Below are positions 7,506-16,813 of a stretch of DNA of 64,000 nt, piece by piece. The stretch comes from an uncultured Bacteroidales bacterium (GTDB lineage Bacteria > Bacteroidota > Bacteroidia > Bacteroidales > UBA932), in NCBI GenBank assembly GCA_944322585.1, contig CALUPB010000004.1, positions 124,001-188,000 of the forward strand, in the 5' to 3' direction. Positions within the stretch are counted from its first letter, which is position 1. Every line of letters begins with the position of its first letter. Made by a program: the position numbers and the translations under genes. The notes under the pieces were generated by a model. It was not told the DNA's origin and made no database searches. It saw nothing but the letters and a program-made list of their open reading frames with translations.

Positions 7506-7537
7506 CAAATATACATAGAAGCCGAGAGCAGAGCAAA
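7506..7537 (-). promoter_or_regulatory. Promoter of the scaffold/GGGtGRT operon
   Basis: On the minus strand: TTTG (7537-7534), 20 bases, TATATTTG (7513-7506). This is a good Bacteroidota housekeeping promoter upstream of the start at 7422. Confidence 0.6.
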
Positions 7538-7578
7538 TTTATTTGCTATGCCGAGGCGCAAAAGTATATATGTCGGAG

Positions 7579-8424
7579 CTATTTCCTGGTCTCTATGATA
7601 CAGTCGGCAGGGGACTCGATATTTGCATCAACCGTGACCGAGCCTATTGAATCAGCGACGATACGGCCGGAAGTAGGGTTCTTGATATTCGTGATCGAAC
7701 CCCGGATATCGGCATTAAGAGTAGAATATTCGAAAGCCCTGTCGCATGAAGAGTCGAAAGTACAGTTCTCAAGCACAAGGTCATGGGCATGGCATAAAGG
7801 CTGTTCCCCTGAAATACGGCAGTTTACAAGCCGGAGGTTGCGGGAATGCCAGCCAAGGTATTCCCCGTTCAGTTCGGAATCATATATTGTGACATTCTCC
7901 ACCTCCCAGAACGCATCCTTGGTCGTGATCTTCGCATTGTGTATCTCCGCATTCCGGACATACTGGAACACATATTTGCTGTCGCTTTCGAGACCGTCCA
8001 CATAGATATCGTCGCTGAACATGAAAGGATATGTCCCGCCGTGCAGCTTCAGATTCCTGACCCTGATGTTGTGGCACCGCCAGAAGACTTCATCGGCGTC
8101 ATTCATGACTGTATTGTCGATGTCTATATTGAACATCTCCCTGAACATTTTCGGAGCGTCTATGACAGTGTCCGTCATTTTCAGATTGTCCGAATACCAC
8201 AGCGCAGACCGACCACCCACGGCAAAATAGCATTTGTCTATGGTGAAACCGTGTACATGCCAGAACGGATAATTGCCTTCAAAACGACAGCCGGTAGCAA
8301 CGATGTTGCTGCATTTCTTTATGGCAGACTCCCCTTCGAGAATAGTGACATTGTCTATATGAAGGTCATGCGAAGCAAACAGGGGGCGCTCCCCGCTGAA
8401 TGAAGTATCTTTAATCAGTTTCAT
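7579..8424 (-). CDS. DUF3737 family protein (right-handed beta-helix-like)
   Basis: A 281-residue DUF3737 protein. Its sequence is built of short repeats with alternating aromatic and polar residues (FEGNYPFWHVHGFTIDKCYF, FMFSDDIYVDGLES, AFWEVENVTIYDSELNG), the pattern of a pectate-lyase-like solenoid. No signal peptide is visible from the chosen start at 8424 (MKLIKDTSFSGERPLF), which matches the family N-terminus; the frame runs on to 8604 without similarity. Function is unknown; family members are common in gut anaerobes. Confidence 0.85.
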   Translation of the reverse strand: MKLIKDTSFSGERPLFASHDLHIDNVTILEGESAIKKCSNIVATGCRFEGNYPFWHVHGFTIDKCYFAVGGRSALWYSDNLKMTDTVIDAPKMFREMFNIDIDNTVMNDADEVFWRCHNIRVRNLKLHGGTYPFMFSDDIYVDGLESDSKYVFQYVRNAEIHNAKITTKDAFWEVENVTIYDSELNGEYLGWHSRNLRLVNCRISGEQPLCHAHDLVLENCTFDSSCDRAFEYSTLNADIRGSITNIKNPTSGRIVADSIGSVTVDANIESPADCIIETRK

Positions 8425-8649
8425 GATCCAATCTTTAATAAACGTTTCCAAAACGGGCTTTGACGATGCAAAAATACGGAATTCCGCATTCATATCAGTA
8501 ACCCGATTACAGAAAAAATGACCCCTTTTACGGAGATGCACAATTTCACATGCCGCAAAGTTTGACACTTCGGACATATGTTTTTCCGGATATACAGGAC
8601 ACAAATTGTTAAATTTTTGTTAAAAACAGCAAAAATCCGCCGACAGGTA

Positions 8650-8769
8650 TTGCAGGTTATGAAAAAAGCAGTACCTTTGCATCCGGTTATTAGTTTTAGT
8701 GTTATTAATTATGTGGTTAGTATGAGGGTCCCCACGAGAGTGGCGATTTCCTCTTTTTTTCGTTTATAG
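8650..8769 (+). ncRNA. Putative orphan small transcript with possible 15-codon ORF
   Basis: TTGC (8650-8653), 18 bases and TACCTTTG (8672-8679) form a plausible promoter pointing right. About 75 bases later comes a small CCAC-GAGA-GTGG hairpin and a run of seven Ts (near 8755-8761). The following gene is convergent, so nothing known is driven by it. Within it ATG at 8723 opens a 15-codon frame (MRVPTRVAISSFFRL) ending at about 8770. It could be a small RNA or a micro-ORF; no known RNA family was recognised. The gene-free stretch 8425-8779 otherwise shows nothing. Confidence 0.3.
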
Positions 8770-8779
8770 GGGGTACCGT

Positions 8780-10162
8780 TCAGAACATATAGTCCCAGGC
8801 AGGAAGAAGAATCGGTTTGGAACCGGCTGCTTCAAGGGACTTTTCATCAAGATAGGCCCTGTTGATCACAAGCCTGAACATATAGTCGTCGAACCATTCG
8901 TCGGAAAACGTGAAATAGCCGTTATGACCTGCAGAAGTACCCCAGCTGTTCTCGAACTGCCATTTCACCGGTACCTCATTCTCATCGGTATCGACAGCGA
9001 TAAGCGTCATCGCATGGGCCGAACCGCTTTCACGGGTAAGAATCCGCGCCTTCTTGTCGTCCATCTGGAAATCTATTCCGAAAAGAGCTTCATAGTCATA
9101 CATTTCAGGATCTGCAATCCCTTCGTCATTATTGTAGAAATTGCTTACATCGCATGATGCGTAAAGTGCCTCATTGTTTTTAATGGACGCCACGGCCGCA
9201 GACTTGATGACATCAAGAGGAAGATTGAGATATGTCCAGTTGATTCCTTCGTATGTATTCCTGTAATTGTCTATTTCATAGACCTTGTAATACGGTCTTG
9301 TCGGGTCGTGCATTACCATTATATAGGAATTCGAACCGTAATTTTCCGGAATGATGCTGTGATAGAAGTCAAGAGGTGTGGTTTCGAGAGACTTTATCTC
9401 ACCGTCCTTCGTCTCGTATCTCCATTCGAATTCTGCAGGAGGTTCACCGAGACACAGAGCAAGCATCCTGTAGACCTTTTTCATGGATTCCATCTTGTAT
9501 TCACGGGCTTCAGCGGCCGATGCACCGTCTGCAATCATCTCCCTGAGAGCATAGCCTTCCTTGCGCAGAAGTTCATTGAGAAAAGAAACCAGCATTGAAG
9601 TCCTGTTGGAATGGGCCGTCTCGGGCATCACTTCCGCTGGAACGACGCCGTATTTTTCAGCCACATTATAGAAACTGTTCCACACTCCCCCGTCGCTGAC
9701 TGGACTCTGGAACCAGAAGGCCACGTCCCGATCCATGATTATATCCTTCTTCGCCGTACGTATCGAATTTTCAAGGAAAAGGTTGCTCTTCTCGAAGATA
9801 TCCCAGAAATAGCAGTAATTGTGCGAAAAGTCGAACCCGCTGACATTGAATTTCTTCATGACACCCGGCCGCAGGACGTTCATGGATGTGAACATCCAGC
9901 ATCGCCCGGACTGCTGCTGGTCTGTAATGCCGCTGACATCCACCCTGTACTTGAAATAATGATCCATTCTGCCCTGACTTTCACGGTCGAGAGCCAGGCT
10001 TCTGAGATTATAGGTGTTGGAAATGGCGTTCTGCGCCGCCGTGTTCCTTCCGTCATGCACGAAAGACTTCCTGATTTCAGCAACCTGTTCCATATCAATA
10101 TCCTGAGCATACGCTCCCGTGGCGGCAAACATTGCCATAAGAATAACAGTTGTCCTTTTCAT
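8780..10162 (-). CDS. pepC: Aminopeptidase C / bleomycin-hydrolase family peptidase (C1B)
   Basis: A 460-residue papain-fold peptidase with a cleavable signal peptide (MKRTTVILMAMFAATGAYAQ), so it is exported, unlike cytosolic PepC of lactic bacteria. The catalytic cysteine is in QQSGRCWMFTSMN (near residue 88), the histidine in SGSAHAMTLIAVD (near 382) and the asparagine in WQFENSWGTSAG. Family members are hexameric aminopeptidases. It is single-gene, with a TATTTTTG -7 box at 10194-10187 on the minus strand. The repeat element R1 lies between it and uvrB. Confidence 0.9.
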   Translation of the reverse strand: MKRTTVILMAMFAATGAYAQDIDMEQVAEIRKSFVHDGRNTAAQNAISNTYNLRSLALDRESQGRMDHYFKYRVDVSGITDQQQSGRCWMFTSMNVLRPGVMKKFNVSGFDFSHNYCYFWDIFEKSNLFLENSIRTAKKDIIMDRDVAFWFQSPVSDGGVWNSFYNVAEKYGVVPAEVMPETAHSNRTSMLVSFLNELLRKEGYALREMIADGASAAEAREYKMESMKKVYRMLALCLGEPPAEFEWRYETKDGEIKSLETTPLDFYHSIIPENYGSNSYIMVMHDPTRPYYKVYEIDNYRNTYEGINWTYLNLPLDVIKSAAVASIKNNEALYASCDVSNFYNNDEGIADPEMYDYEALFGIDFQMDDKKARILTRESGSAHAMTLIAVDTDENEVPVKWQFENSWGTSAGHNGYFTFSDEWFDDYMFRLVINRAYLDEKSLEAAGSKPILLPAWDYMF

Positions 10163-10204
10163 AGTAAAATTCCGTTCAATGTCTGCAAAAATAGTAAAAA
10201 CTGT

Positions 10205-10370
10205 TAGAAGCTGTTTTAATTTTTGTCATTATCAATTATGAAGTATTTTCGGAATTGGCCGGGCTTTCTTTTTGAAAAGGACAGCAACAGCCATCTGACT
10301 GAAGCAGAAGGGGCGGGCAGACCGGAAAGAGCCTTACAGAATTTTTGAAAAAATTCAAAACAGCTTCTTA
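10205..10370. repeat. MITE-like inverted-repeat element R1 (about 166 bp)
   Basis: Terminal inverted repeats AGAAGCTGTTTT (left) and AAAACAGCTTCT (right) enclose an interior that is largely shared with R2 at 17862-18029 (for example GAAGTATTTTCGGAATTGG, TTTCTTTTTGAAAAGGA, GGCAGACCGGAAAGAGCC). It has no coding capacity. Its right end is 8 bases from the uvrB -7 box TATCTTTG (10379-10386), so the element may supply upstream promoter sequence. It fills most of the gene-free stretch 10163-10471. Confidence 0.7.
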
Positions 10371-10378
10371 AAAATAGG

Positions 10379-10386
10379 TATCTTTG
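10379..10386 (+). promoter_or_regulatory. -7 box of uvrB
   Basis: TATCTTTG matches TAnnTTTG, 85 bases upstream of the uvrB ATG. The -33 position falls inside repeat R1 and is not TTTG. Confidence 0.4.
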
Positions 10387-10471
10387 AAGTCTGAAAGGAA
10401 ACAGGAGAGGCCAGGTCAGCATGGTATGCACGGCAAGCCGTCAGACAGGACAACCTCAAGAAATACATGAG

Positions 10472-12670
10472 ATGAAATTCCGTATCGAATCAGAATACAG
10501 GCCGGCGGGAGACCAGCCGGAAGCCATAGACGGCCTATGCGCCGCCCTGAATGACGGGGTGGATGCCGTGACGCTGCTCGGAGTTACAGGTTCCGGGAAG
10601 ACATTCACTATGGCCAACGTGATAGAAAGACTCCAGAGGCCTGCACTTATACTGAGCCACAACAAGACTTTGGCCGCCCAGCTGTACGGAGAGTTCAAAA
10701 GCTTCTTCCCGTCCAATGCCGTGGAATATTTCGTATCCTATTACGACTACTACCAGCCGGAGGCATATATACCGACTACAGACACATATATAGAGAAAGA
10801 TCTGAGTATCAACGATGAGATCGAGAAACTGCGGCTGAGTGCCGCTTCCGCCCTGCTGTCGGGAAGGAGGGACGTGATAGTGGTCTCCAGTGTCTCGTGC
10901 CTGTACGGCATAGGCAACCCGGAGGATTTCCATGCCCAGACAGTGACCGTACGCAAGGGGGAGGAAAGGAGCATGACAAGACTGCTGTACCAGCTTGTGG
11001 ACGCCCTGTATTCCAGAACGGAAACCGATTTCAAAAGAGGCACTTTCCGGGTCCGCGGTGACACCGTGGACATCTGTCTGAGCGGAGGCGACAATGCTGT
11101 AAGGATAGAATTCTTCGGGGACGAGGTGGACAGCATATCGGTCATCGACCCCGTTACGGGCGCATTCATCGACAGTCTGGATGAGGTCTCCGTCTATCCT
11201 GCCAATAATTTTGTCACGACAAAGGAGAGAAGCATCAAGGCAATCAGCCAGATACAGGACGATCTCGTGAAACAGTGCGCATATTTCGAGGAAATAGGGA
11301 AACCGTTGGAAGCCAAAAGACTAAAACAGAGGGTGGAATATGACCTCGAAATGATAAAGGAAATGGGATACTGTCCGGGCATCGAGAATTATTCCAGATA
11401 TTTCGACGGCCGCAGCGAAGGGATGAGGCCGTTCTGCCTTCTGGACTATTTCCCGAAAGACTATATCACTTTCATAGACGAAAGCCATGTGACGCTGCCG
11501 CAGATAAGGGCAATGTACGGAGGAGACCATTCCCGGAAGTCGGTGCTCGTACAGTATGGATTCAGGCTTCCGGCCGCCGCCGACAACCGCCCTCTCAAAT
11601 TCGAAGAATTCGAGGGCATTTCCGGACAGACGGTCTATGTCAGCGCCACTCCGGGTGACTATGAACTGGAAAAGTCGGAAGGTCTTGTGGTGGAACAGGT
11701 CGTACGCCCGACCGGCCTTCTCGATCCTCCGATAGAGGTGCGCCCGACCAAGAACCAGGTCGATGATCTGTTGGAGGAAATACGCGTCAGGGCTGAAAAG
11801 GATGAAAGGGTGCTCGTCACGACCCTTACCAAGAGAATGGCGGAAGAGCTCGAAAAGTATTTCACGAGAATGGGGGTGCGCTGCCGGTACATACATTCGG
11901 ACGTGGACACTCTCGAAAGGGTGGAAATCATAGAAGATTTCAAGAACGGACTTTTCGATGTGCTTGTGGGAGTGAATCTTCTGAGGGAAGGGCTCGATAT
12001 TCCTACCGTATCATTGGTCGCCATCCTGGATGCGGACAAGGAAGGATTCCTGCGTTCCGGACGTTCGCTCACCCAGACGGCGGGTCGGGCCGCCCGGAAT
12101 GTGAACGGACTCGTGATAATGTACGCCGACACCGTCACCCGCTCAATGCAGGAAACCATCTACGAGACAGACCGCCGGCGGGCGAAACAGATGGAGTACA
12201 ACAAGAAGCACAATATCACCCCTACCCAGGTCGGCATCAAGAAGAATGCCCTTGCAGACGGGACTCCGGGGCGTTACGGCAAAGATGCCCGCGACGGACA
12301 GGGACACAGGAACCGCCGTCTCGACAATACGGTCAGCGGAAAGGTCAGTGCCGCGAATTCTTATGAAGAACCCCGCTATATCCCTGATCCGTCGGAACTC
12401 GGACGCGGAAGCGTATCGGTAGGTCTCGGACATGATTCCCGCAGGGAGACGAACTCTGCATATGCGGACGGCTACATCAAGGCCGACCTCGCCGCCGTGC
12501 TTCAGGATCCTGTCATTCGCTCCATGACAAGGCCTCAGGTGGAAAAGGCCGCCGAACAGGCCAGGAAAAACATGCAGAAGGCCGCGGCAGACCTCGACTT
12601 CCTCGCCGCCGCAAAGTACAGGGATGAAATGTGGGCACTGAACGAATATCTGAAAGTCTGGAAAGACTAA
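10472..12670 (+). CDS. uvrB: Excinuclease ABC subunit UvrB
   Basis: The damage-verifying helicase of nucleotide excision repair. At 732 residues it is longer than the usual ~670. The Walker A motif [10 protein letters not shown] is near residue 38, the beta-hairpin region is [12 protein letters not shown], the DEAD-like motif is [11 protein letters not shown], and helicase motif VI is QTAGRAARN. The C-terminal UVR domain ([16 protein letters not shown]) is intact. Between the helicase core and this domain is an extra hydrophilic segment of about 60-70 residues ([20 protein letters not shown] and on). The start at 10472 ([19 protein letters not shown]) is the family start; earlier in-frame codons to 10421 lack similarity. 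Confidence 0.96.
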   Translation: MKFRIESEYRPAGDQPEAIDGLCAALNDGVDAVTLLGVTGSGKTFTMANVIERLQRPALILSHNKTLAAQLYGEFKSFFPSNAVEYFVSYYDYYQPEAYIPTTDTYIEKDLSINDEIEKLRLSAASALLSGRRDVIVVSSVSCLYGIGNPEDFHAQTVTVRKGEERSMTRLLYQLVDALYSRTETDFKRGTFRVRGDTVDICLSGGDNAVRIEFFGDEVDSISVIDPVTGAFIDSLDEVSVYPANNFVTTKERSIKAISQIQDDLVKQCAYFEEIGKPLEAKRLKQRVEYDLEMIKEMGYCPGIENYSRYFDGRSEGMRPFCLLDYFPKDYITFIDESHVTLPQIRAMYGGDHSRKSVLVQYGFRLPAAADNRPLKFEEFEGISGQTVYVSATPGDYELEKSEGLVVEQVVRPTGLLDPPIEVRPTKNQVDDLLEEIRVRAEKDERVLVTTLTKRMAEELEKYFTRMGVRCRYIHSDVDTLERVEIIEDFKNGLFDVLVGVNLLREGLDIPTVSLVAILDADKEGFLRSGRSLTQTAGRAARNVNGLVIMYADTVTRSMQETIYETDRRRAKQMEYNKKHNITPTQVGIKKNALADGTPGRYGKDARDGQGHRNRRLDNTVSGKVSAANSYEEPRYIPDPSELGRGSVSVGLGHDSRRETNSAYADGYIKADLAAVLQDPVIRSMTRPQVEKAAEQARKNMQKAAADLDFLAAAKYRDEMWALNEYLKVWKD

Positions 12671-12758
12671 GTTTCCCGATTTTGCATACGGGTATACTTG
12701 CCTGTCAAATGCCCTGAAAAAGTTTTCGACAGACAATTCCTGAAAGGGAGAAACTGCT

Positions 12759-13130
12759 TCAGATAATATTGCGGACTATTCCCCAGAGGACAAAGAGAGC
12801 AAGGTAGATATAGACCGTTATCTTGCTGTAGCACAGTTTCCGGAGACGTCCGAGACGTCCGTGCGGGTCGAACCATGTCACCGCAACGAGGGCAATGGCA
12901 TACGGAGCGGCAATGAAGAGGAACGGATTGTACCTGAAAGCATCCGCAAAACGCAGATGCAGCAGACTGTAGACAGCCCGCTGGAATCCGCAGGACGGAC
13001 ATTCCAGACCAGTCAGAAGATGGAACGGACATTTGGGCAGCCACACCGTTTCCTCGGGATCGAAGAAAAACAGCAGAACGCCGCAGACTGCCGCGACTAT
13101 AACAGGCAAGATATATTTTATCCTATGCAA
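12759..13130 (-). CDS. DUF2752 membrane protein
   Basis: A 123-residue protein with three predicted membrane helices and the DUF2752 signature CPFHLLTGLECPSCGFQRAVYSLLHL (cysteines near 34, 44 and 47). Function is unknown. Its start overlaps the end of the FHA-CD225 gene by 8 bases, so the two are coupled and probably act together at the membrane. Confidence 0.85.
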   Translation of the reverse strand: MHRIKYILPVIVAAVCGVLLFFFDPEETVWLPKCPFHLLTGLECPSCGFQRAVYSLLHLRFADAFRYNPFLFIAAPYAIALVAVTWFDPHGRLGRLRKLCYSKITVYIYLALFVLWGIVRNII

Positions 13131-13704
13131 AAGCCAGTCCTATAGCCAGATAATAGATAAAGGTACCTACAATGGAGACTGCTCCTATTCCGAATGCCCA
13201 CCAGAACCAGGTCTTAGCCTTGCCTGCGGCCTCGAATGCCTCGGCATAATGTCCGGAAGCATAAAGTCCGTCGACCTTGGATGCATACACAATAGATACT
13301 ATTCCGAACGGGACACAGCAGAAAATCGTGGCAAGAATGGACCATACAAGGAAATTGTCCGGTTTCGGAGGCTGCTGGCCAAAAGGCCGGACAGGACTGG
13401 CTGCCGGACACGGAGCAACGGGAGAAGCAGGGCGCGGAGGCATTCCCGAAGAAACGGGAGCATCCTTGAAATAGCTCTGCCACGGCAAGGTAGTATTGCC
13501 GATCTTTACAATATCGGTACTGTTGAGATGGATTTCTCCATGACGTCTGGTTCCGTTGACATATGTACCGTTAGTCGAATCGGCATCGACCAGACAGAAA
13601 CCGCCATTGTCATCCTGTATTATCTGACAATGGACTTTGGACACCATCGGATCCTGGACAATGACATCATTTCCGGACCCCCTTCCGATCTTTACAACTT
13701 TCAT
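13123..13704 (-). CDS. FHA domain / CD225 (dispanin) membrane protein
   Basis: A 193-residue protein. Residues 1-80 form a forkhead-associated domain: IGRGSGNDVIVQDPMVSKVHC includes the GR, S and H phosphothreonine-binding residues, and DADSTNGTYVNG is the second conserved block. A proline-rich linker (~85-113) leads to a CD225-type double-helix anchor (NFLVWSILATIFCCVPFGIV, then a second helix). It is probably a membrane-tethered reader of Thr phosphorylation. It is coupled to the DUF2752 gene; no kinase gene is present in the window. Confidence 0.85.
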   Translation of the reverse strand: MKVVKIGRGSGNDVIVQDPMVSKVHCQIIQDDNGGFCLVDADSTNGTYVNGTRRHGEIHLNSTDIVKIGNTTLPWQSYFKDAPVSSGMPPRPASPVAPCPAASPVRPFGQQPPKPDNFLVWSILATIFCCVPFGIVSIVYASKVDGLYASGHYAEAFEAAGKAKTWFWWAFGIGAVSIVGTFIYYLAIGLAFA

Positions 13705-13836
13705 GGCTGTTCAGTTTTATGATTTACGGTCATAGCGACAGCCGGCCGATAATATCCCTGAAAAGTTCATGTACGCCAAACCCTCGAAATACGGATATCA
13801 GGACAGGCTGTTCCTGCAAATTTAACAAAAATATGC

Positions 13837-13888
13837 AAGAAGCTGTCCAAAAATTTTCCGATATGGATTTTATGAAGTATTTTCGAAG
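13837..13888. repeat. Degenerate left half of the repeat family (R6)
   Basis: AAGAAGCTGTCC, then TTTTATGAAGTATTTTCG, matches the first third of R1 and R2. The right half is missing. It ends 8 bases before the synthetase start codon at 13897, so it forms that gene's 5' leader. Confidence 0.5.
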
Positions 13889-13896
13889 AGAAATTC

Positions 13897-16179
13897 ATGA
13901 TGTTTCAATTAAATCCTGTAGCCATGGACAGAACCGATGAACTTTTCCCGGATTTCGACGCTGCCGGCAAGAAACTGATAAGGGCCGCATATGCAATTGC
14001 AGAACGATGTCTGGACGGCCAGACCAGAGGCAACGGACACCCGTTCATCGAACACCCGGCAGGAGTGGCGAAAATCGCCGCCGACGAAATCGGGCTTCCG
14101 GCCGAATGCGTTGCAGCAGTATTCCTCCATGAAGCCATGCGGTTCCAGCCGGAGACGGATCCTGTAAAGTTCCTTGCCTCGCAGGAAGCGATTGAAGACA
14201 GCGCACCCGTACATGAAAAACCATCCGGAAGCAGCTGCACCGCTCCGGAAAGGGAACATGTGTCATTCGGGAAAGATGTCCTGACAATGGTGGACGGACT
14301 CAACAGGATATCCACCATAAAACCGAAGGATACGCGTCTCGAAGCTGAGAACTACAAGAAACTCATCGTATCGTATTCCAGGGATCCGCGCGTCACGGTG
14401 CTGAAACTCACGGACAGGCTCGAAGTGATGCGCAACCTTGAAATCTTCCCGAAACTTTCGAGAGAGCGCAAGATACTCGAATCCCTTATGCTGTACATAC
14501 CTCTCGCCCATCAGCTCGGTCTTTACAACATGAAGAGCGAGATGGAGGACATCTATTTCCGTTTCGCCGAACCGGAGCAGTACCGGGCCATCACCAACAA
14601 GCTCAAAAGTACGGAAATGGACAGACAGAGACTGATGACCCAGTTCATCGAGCCGCTCAAGCACAGGCTGTCCGATGCAGGCATCGTCTACAAGCTGAAA
14701 GTCAGGACCAAGACAGCATATTCGATATGGAAAAAGATGCAGAAGCAGAAAGTGCCTTTCGAAGGAGTATACGATGTCTTCGCCATCAGATTCATCATAG
14801 ACTGCGAACCTGACAGGAAGACAGAGCATGACCTGTGCTGGAAGATATTCTCGTACGTGACCGAGGAATACGAATCCGACACGAAAAGACTCCGGGACTG
14901 GCTCTCCAATCCTAAGCCCAACGGCTACGAGTCCCTGCACATAACGGTCAAGAACCGCGAAGGGGCGTATCTCGAAGTCCAGATAAGGACCAGAAGGATG
15001 GATGAAATGGCCGAAAGCGGACTTGCATCGCACTGGTCATACAAGGGCATCAAGCACGAAGCCTCATTGGACAGCTGGCTCAACTCCGTCAGATACACCC
15101 TGGAACATCCGGGAGAGACCAACGGGAAATACTACGAGGACGACCTTCCTGAACCGCCTTCAAGGGAGATTTTCGTATTCACTCCTTCAGGAGAACTGCG
15201 CCGGCTTGCCGCCGGAGCCACGGTACTTGACTTCGCTTTCGACATTCACTCGAATCTCGGCGTCAAATGTACGGGAGCGAGGGTCAACGGCAAGGCAGTC
15301 TCCATAAAGGAAAAGCTCAGGACAGGAGATGTCGTGGAGATAATGAGCGGCAAGAACCAGAAGCCGTCTGCCGACTGGCTGAATTTCGTGGTTACATCCA
15401 AAGCCAGGTCCCGGATCCGCAAACACATTTCCGAGACTGAATTCAAGAATGCCGCCGACGGCAAGGAACTGCTCGGGAGAAGGCTGAAGAACTGGAAACT
15501 GGAGCTGTCGGACGACCTTCTGGCAGTATTCATGAAAAAGAGGGCTTACAAAACCCTGAATGCCTTCTATGCCGCCATTGGCGACGGCTCATTGGATATC
15601 ACGGAAATAAAGAACTTCATCCAGGAACAGGAACCGGGAAAAAGTCCGGAACAGTCCCAGGCAGAAAGCCATCCGGACCAACAGGGCAGACATCCCGAAA
15701 CATCCGGTTCCGGGAAAACATCGGACGATATTCTCGTAATCGACGCCAGGAATGTCAAGAATCTCGACTACAGGATGGCCAAATGCTGCAATCCGGTATT
15801 CGGGGATGACGTTTTCGGCTTCGTATCCATAAGGGACGGCATCAAGATACACAGGATTTCCTGCCCGAACGCAGCCAGACTCATGGACCGGTATCCGTAC
15901 AGGATACAGAAAGTCCGCTGGAGCGACAACCCGAGCTCCGGGAGCTTCCAGACCACACTCAGGGTCATAGCCGATCATGAAGCATCGGTAATCAACGGGA
16001 TCATGGAGATCGTAGGCTCGTTCCGGGCATCGGTCAGGAGTTTCAATGTCTCGGAGAACGAGAGGACCGGAGTCTATGACATAACCCTGAAGATTTCTGT
16101 ACCGAGCAGTACGGAACTCGACAAGGTAATATCGCAGATAAGGATACTGAAATTCGTTAACAAGATTACAAGGCAATAA
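13897..16179 (+). CDS. relA: RelA/SpoT-family (p)ppGpp synthetase with degenerate hydrolase domain
   Basis: A 760-residue RSH protein. The N-terminal HD domain keeps HPFIEHPAGVAKIAADEIGLP, but the catalytic HDxxED is replaced by LHEAMRFQ and an insertion of about 25 residues follows, so hydrolysis is unlikely. The synthetase domain (residues ~245-375) is intact (YDVFAIRFIID, NPKPNGYESLHITVKN, LEVQIRTRRMDEMAESG). Then come TGS (EIFVFTPSGELRRL), a helical region, a Gly/Ser/Gln-rich insertion near 580-605, the zinc-type CC region (YRMAKCCNPVFGDD) and a C-terminal ACT domain. ATGs at 13897, 13900 and 13924 are all possible starts. It is probably the synthetase of the stringent response, with a separate SpoT elsewhere. 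Confidence 0.88.
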   Translation: MMFQLNPVAMDRTDELFPDFDAAGKKLIRAAYAIAERCLDGQTRGNGHPFIEHPAGVAKIAADEIGLPAECVAAVFLHEAMRFQPETDPVKFLASQEAIEDSAPVHEKPSGSSCTAPEREHVSFGKDVLTMVDGLNRISTIKPKDTRLEAENYKKLIVSYSRDPRVTVLKLTDRLEVMRNLEIFPKLSRERKILESLMLYIPLAHQLGLYNMKSEMEDIYFRFAEPEQYRAITNKLKSTEMDRQRLMTQFIEPLKHRLSDAGIVYKLKVRTKTAYSIWKKMQKQKVPFEGVYDVFAIRFIIDCEPDRKTEHDLCWKIFSYVTEEYESDTKRLRDWLSNPKPNGYESLHITVKNREGAYLEVQIRTRRMDEMAESGLASHWSYKGIKHEASLDSWLNSVRYTLEHPGETNGKYYEDDLPEPPSREIFVFTPSGELRRLAAGATVLDFAFDIHSNLGVKCTGARVNGKAVSIKEKLRTGDVVEIMSGKNQKPSADWLNFVVTSKARSRIRKHISETEFKNAADGKELLGRRLKNWKLELSDDLLAVFMKKRAYKTLNAFYAAIGDGSLDITEIKNFIQEQEPGKSPEQSQAESHPDQQGRHPETSGSGKTSDDILVIDARNVKNLDYRMAKCCNPVFGDDVFGFVSIRDGIKIHRISCPNAARLMDRYPYRIQKVRWSDNPSSGSFQTTLRVIADHEASVINGIMEIVGSFRASVRSFNVSENERTGVYDITLKISVPSSTELDKVISQIRILKFVNKITRQ

Positions 16180-16189
16180 TATAAAAATC

Positions 16190-16735
16190 ATGAAAATACC
16201 GGAAGATTTCGACATAGAAGCAAGGGCACAGAAGGCCAGGCAGAATTTCCTTGACGGATACAATTGCTGCCAGGCGGTGATGCTTGCGTTCAGCGACATT
16301 TTTGGAATCGATGAAAAGACGGTTGCCACAATTGCATCCGGCTTCGGAGGGGGAATGGCCAGAATGCGGGAAGTATGCGGGACAGTGACGGCAATGGGCA
16401 TGGCCGCAGGCTTCATCTCCCCCGCCATACAGCCCAAGAACATGGAGGAAAGGACGGCCAACTACGCCTTGGTACAGGAACTGGCCGGGGAATTCAGGAC
16501 GGAAAACGGCAGTATCATCTGCGGAGAACTTCTCGGGCTCAGACCGAAAGCGTCCATGGCAGCATCTTCCGGAAAGCAGCAGGCGTCTTCCGGGAACTCC
16601 GGAACCGGAATAGAGTCACCTGTTCCTTCTGAACGCACCCCGGAATATTACAGGAAACGTCCGTGTCCTGAACTCGTAGCCTGCTCCGCCCGCATAATAG
16701 CCCGGAAACTATCCTCTCTGGAAGCGAAGAAATAA
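16190..16735 (+). CDS. C_GCAxxG_C_C family protein
   Basis: A 181-residue member of the cysteine-rich family named for its conserved pattern. YNCCQAVMLAF carries the CC pair (near 28-29), EVCGTVTAMGMAAG is the CGCAxxG block in modified form, and IICGELLGL, RPCPELV and ACSARI supply later cysteines. Members are thought to bind metal or an Fe-S centre. An extra Ser/Gly/Gln-rich segment near residues 120-150 (AASSGKQQASSGNSGTG) is unusual. It lies 10 bases after relA and is probably co-transcribed. Confidence 0.8.
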   Translation: MKIPEDFDIEARAQKARQNFLDGYNCCQAVMLAFSDIFGIDEKTVATIASGFGGGMARMREVCGTVTAMGMAAGFISPAIQPKNMEERTANYALVQELAGEFRTENGSIICGELLGLRPKASMAASSGKQQASSGNSGTGIESPVPSERTPEYYRKRPCPELVACSARIIARKLSSLEAKK

Positions 16736-16813
16736 ACTTGCCGCTCCATAACATCCGGGAAACATATTGTTGTGCGGATTTCCCATCGTGATACCGGTCA
16801 TCACGAGCCGTTT

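Noticed and set aside
10205..10370. CRISPR-like or insertion-sequence interpretation of the repeats
   Set aside because: Copies are dispersed, have terminal inverted repeats, no regular spacers and no transposase gene, so a MITE-like or terminator origin fits better.
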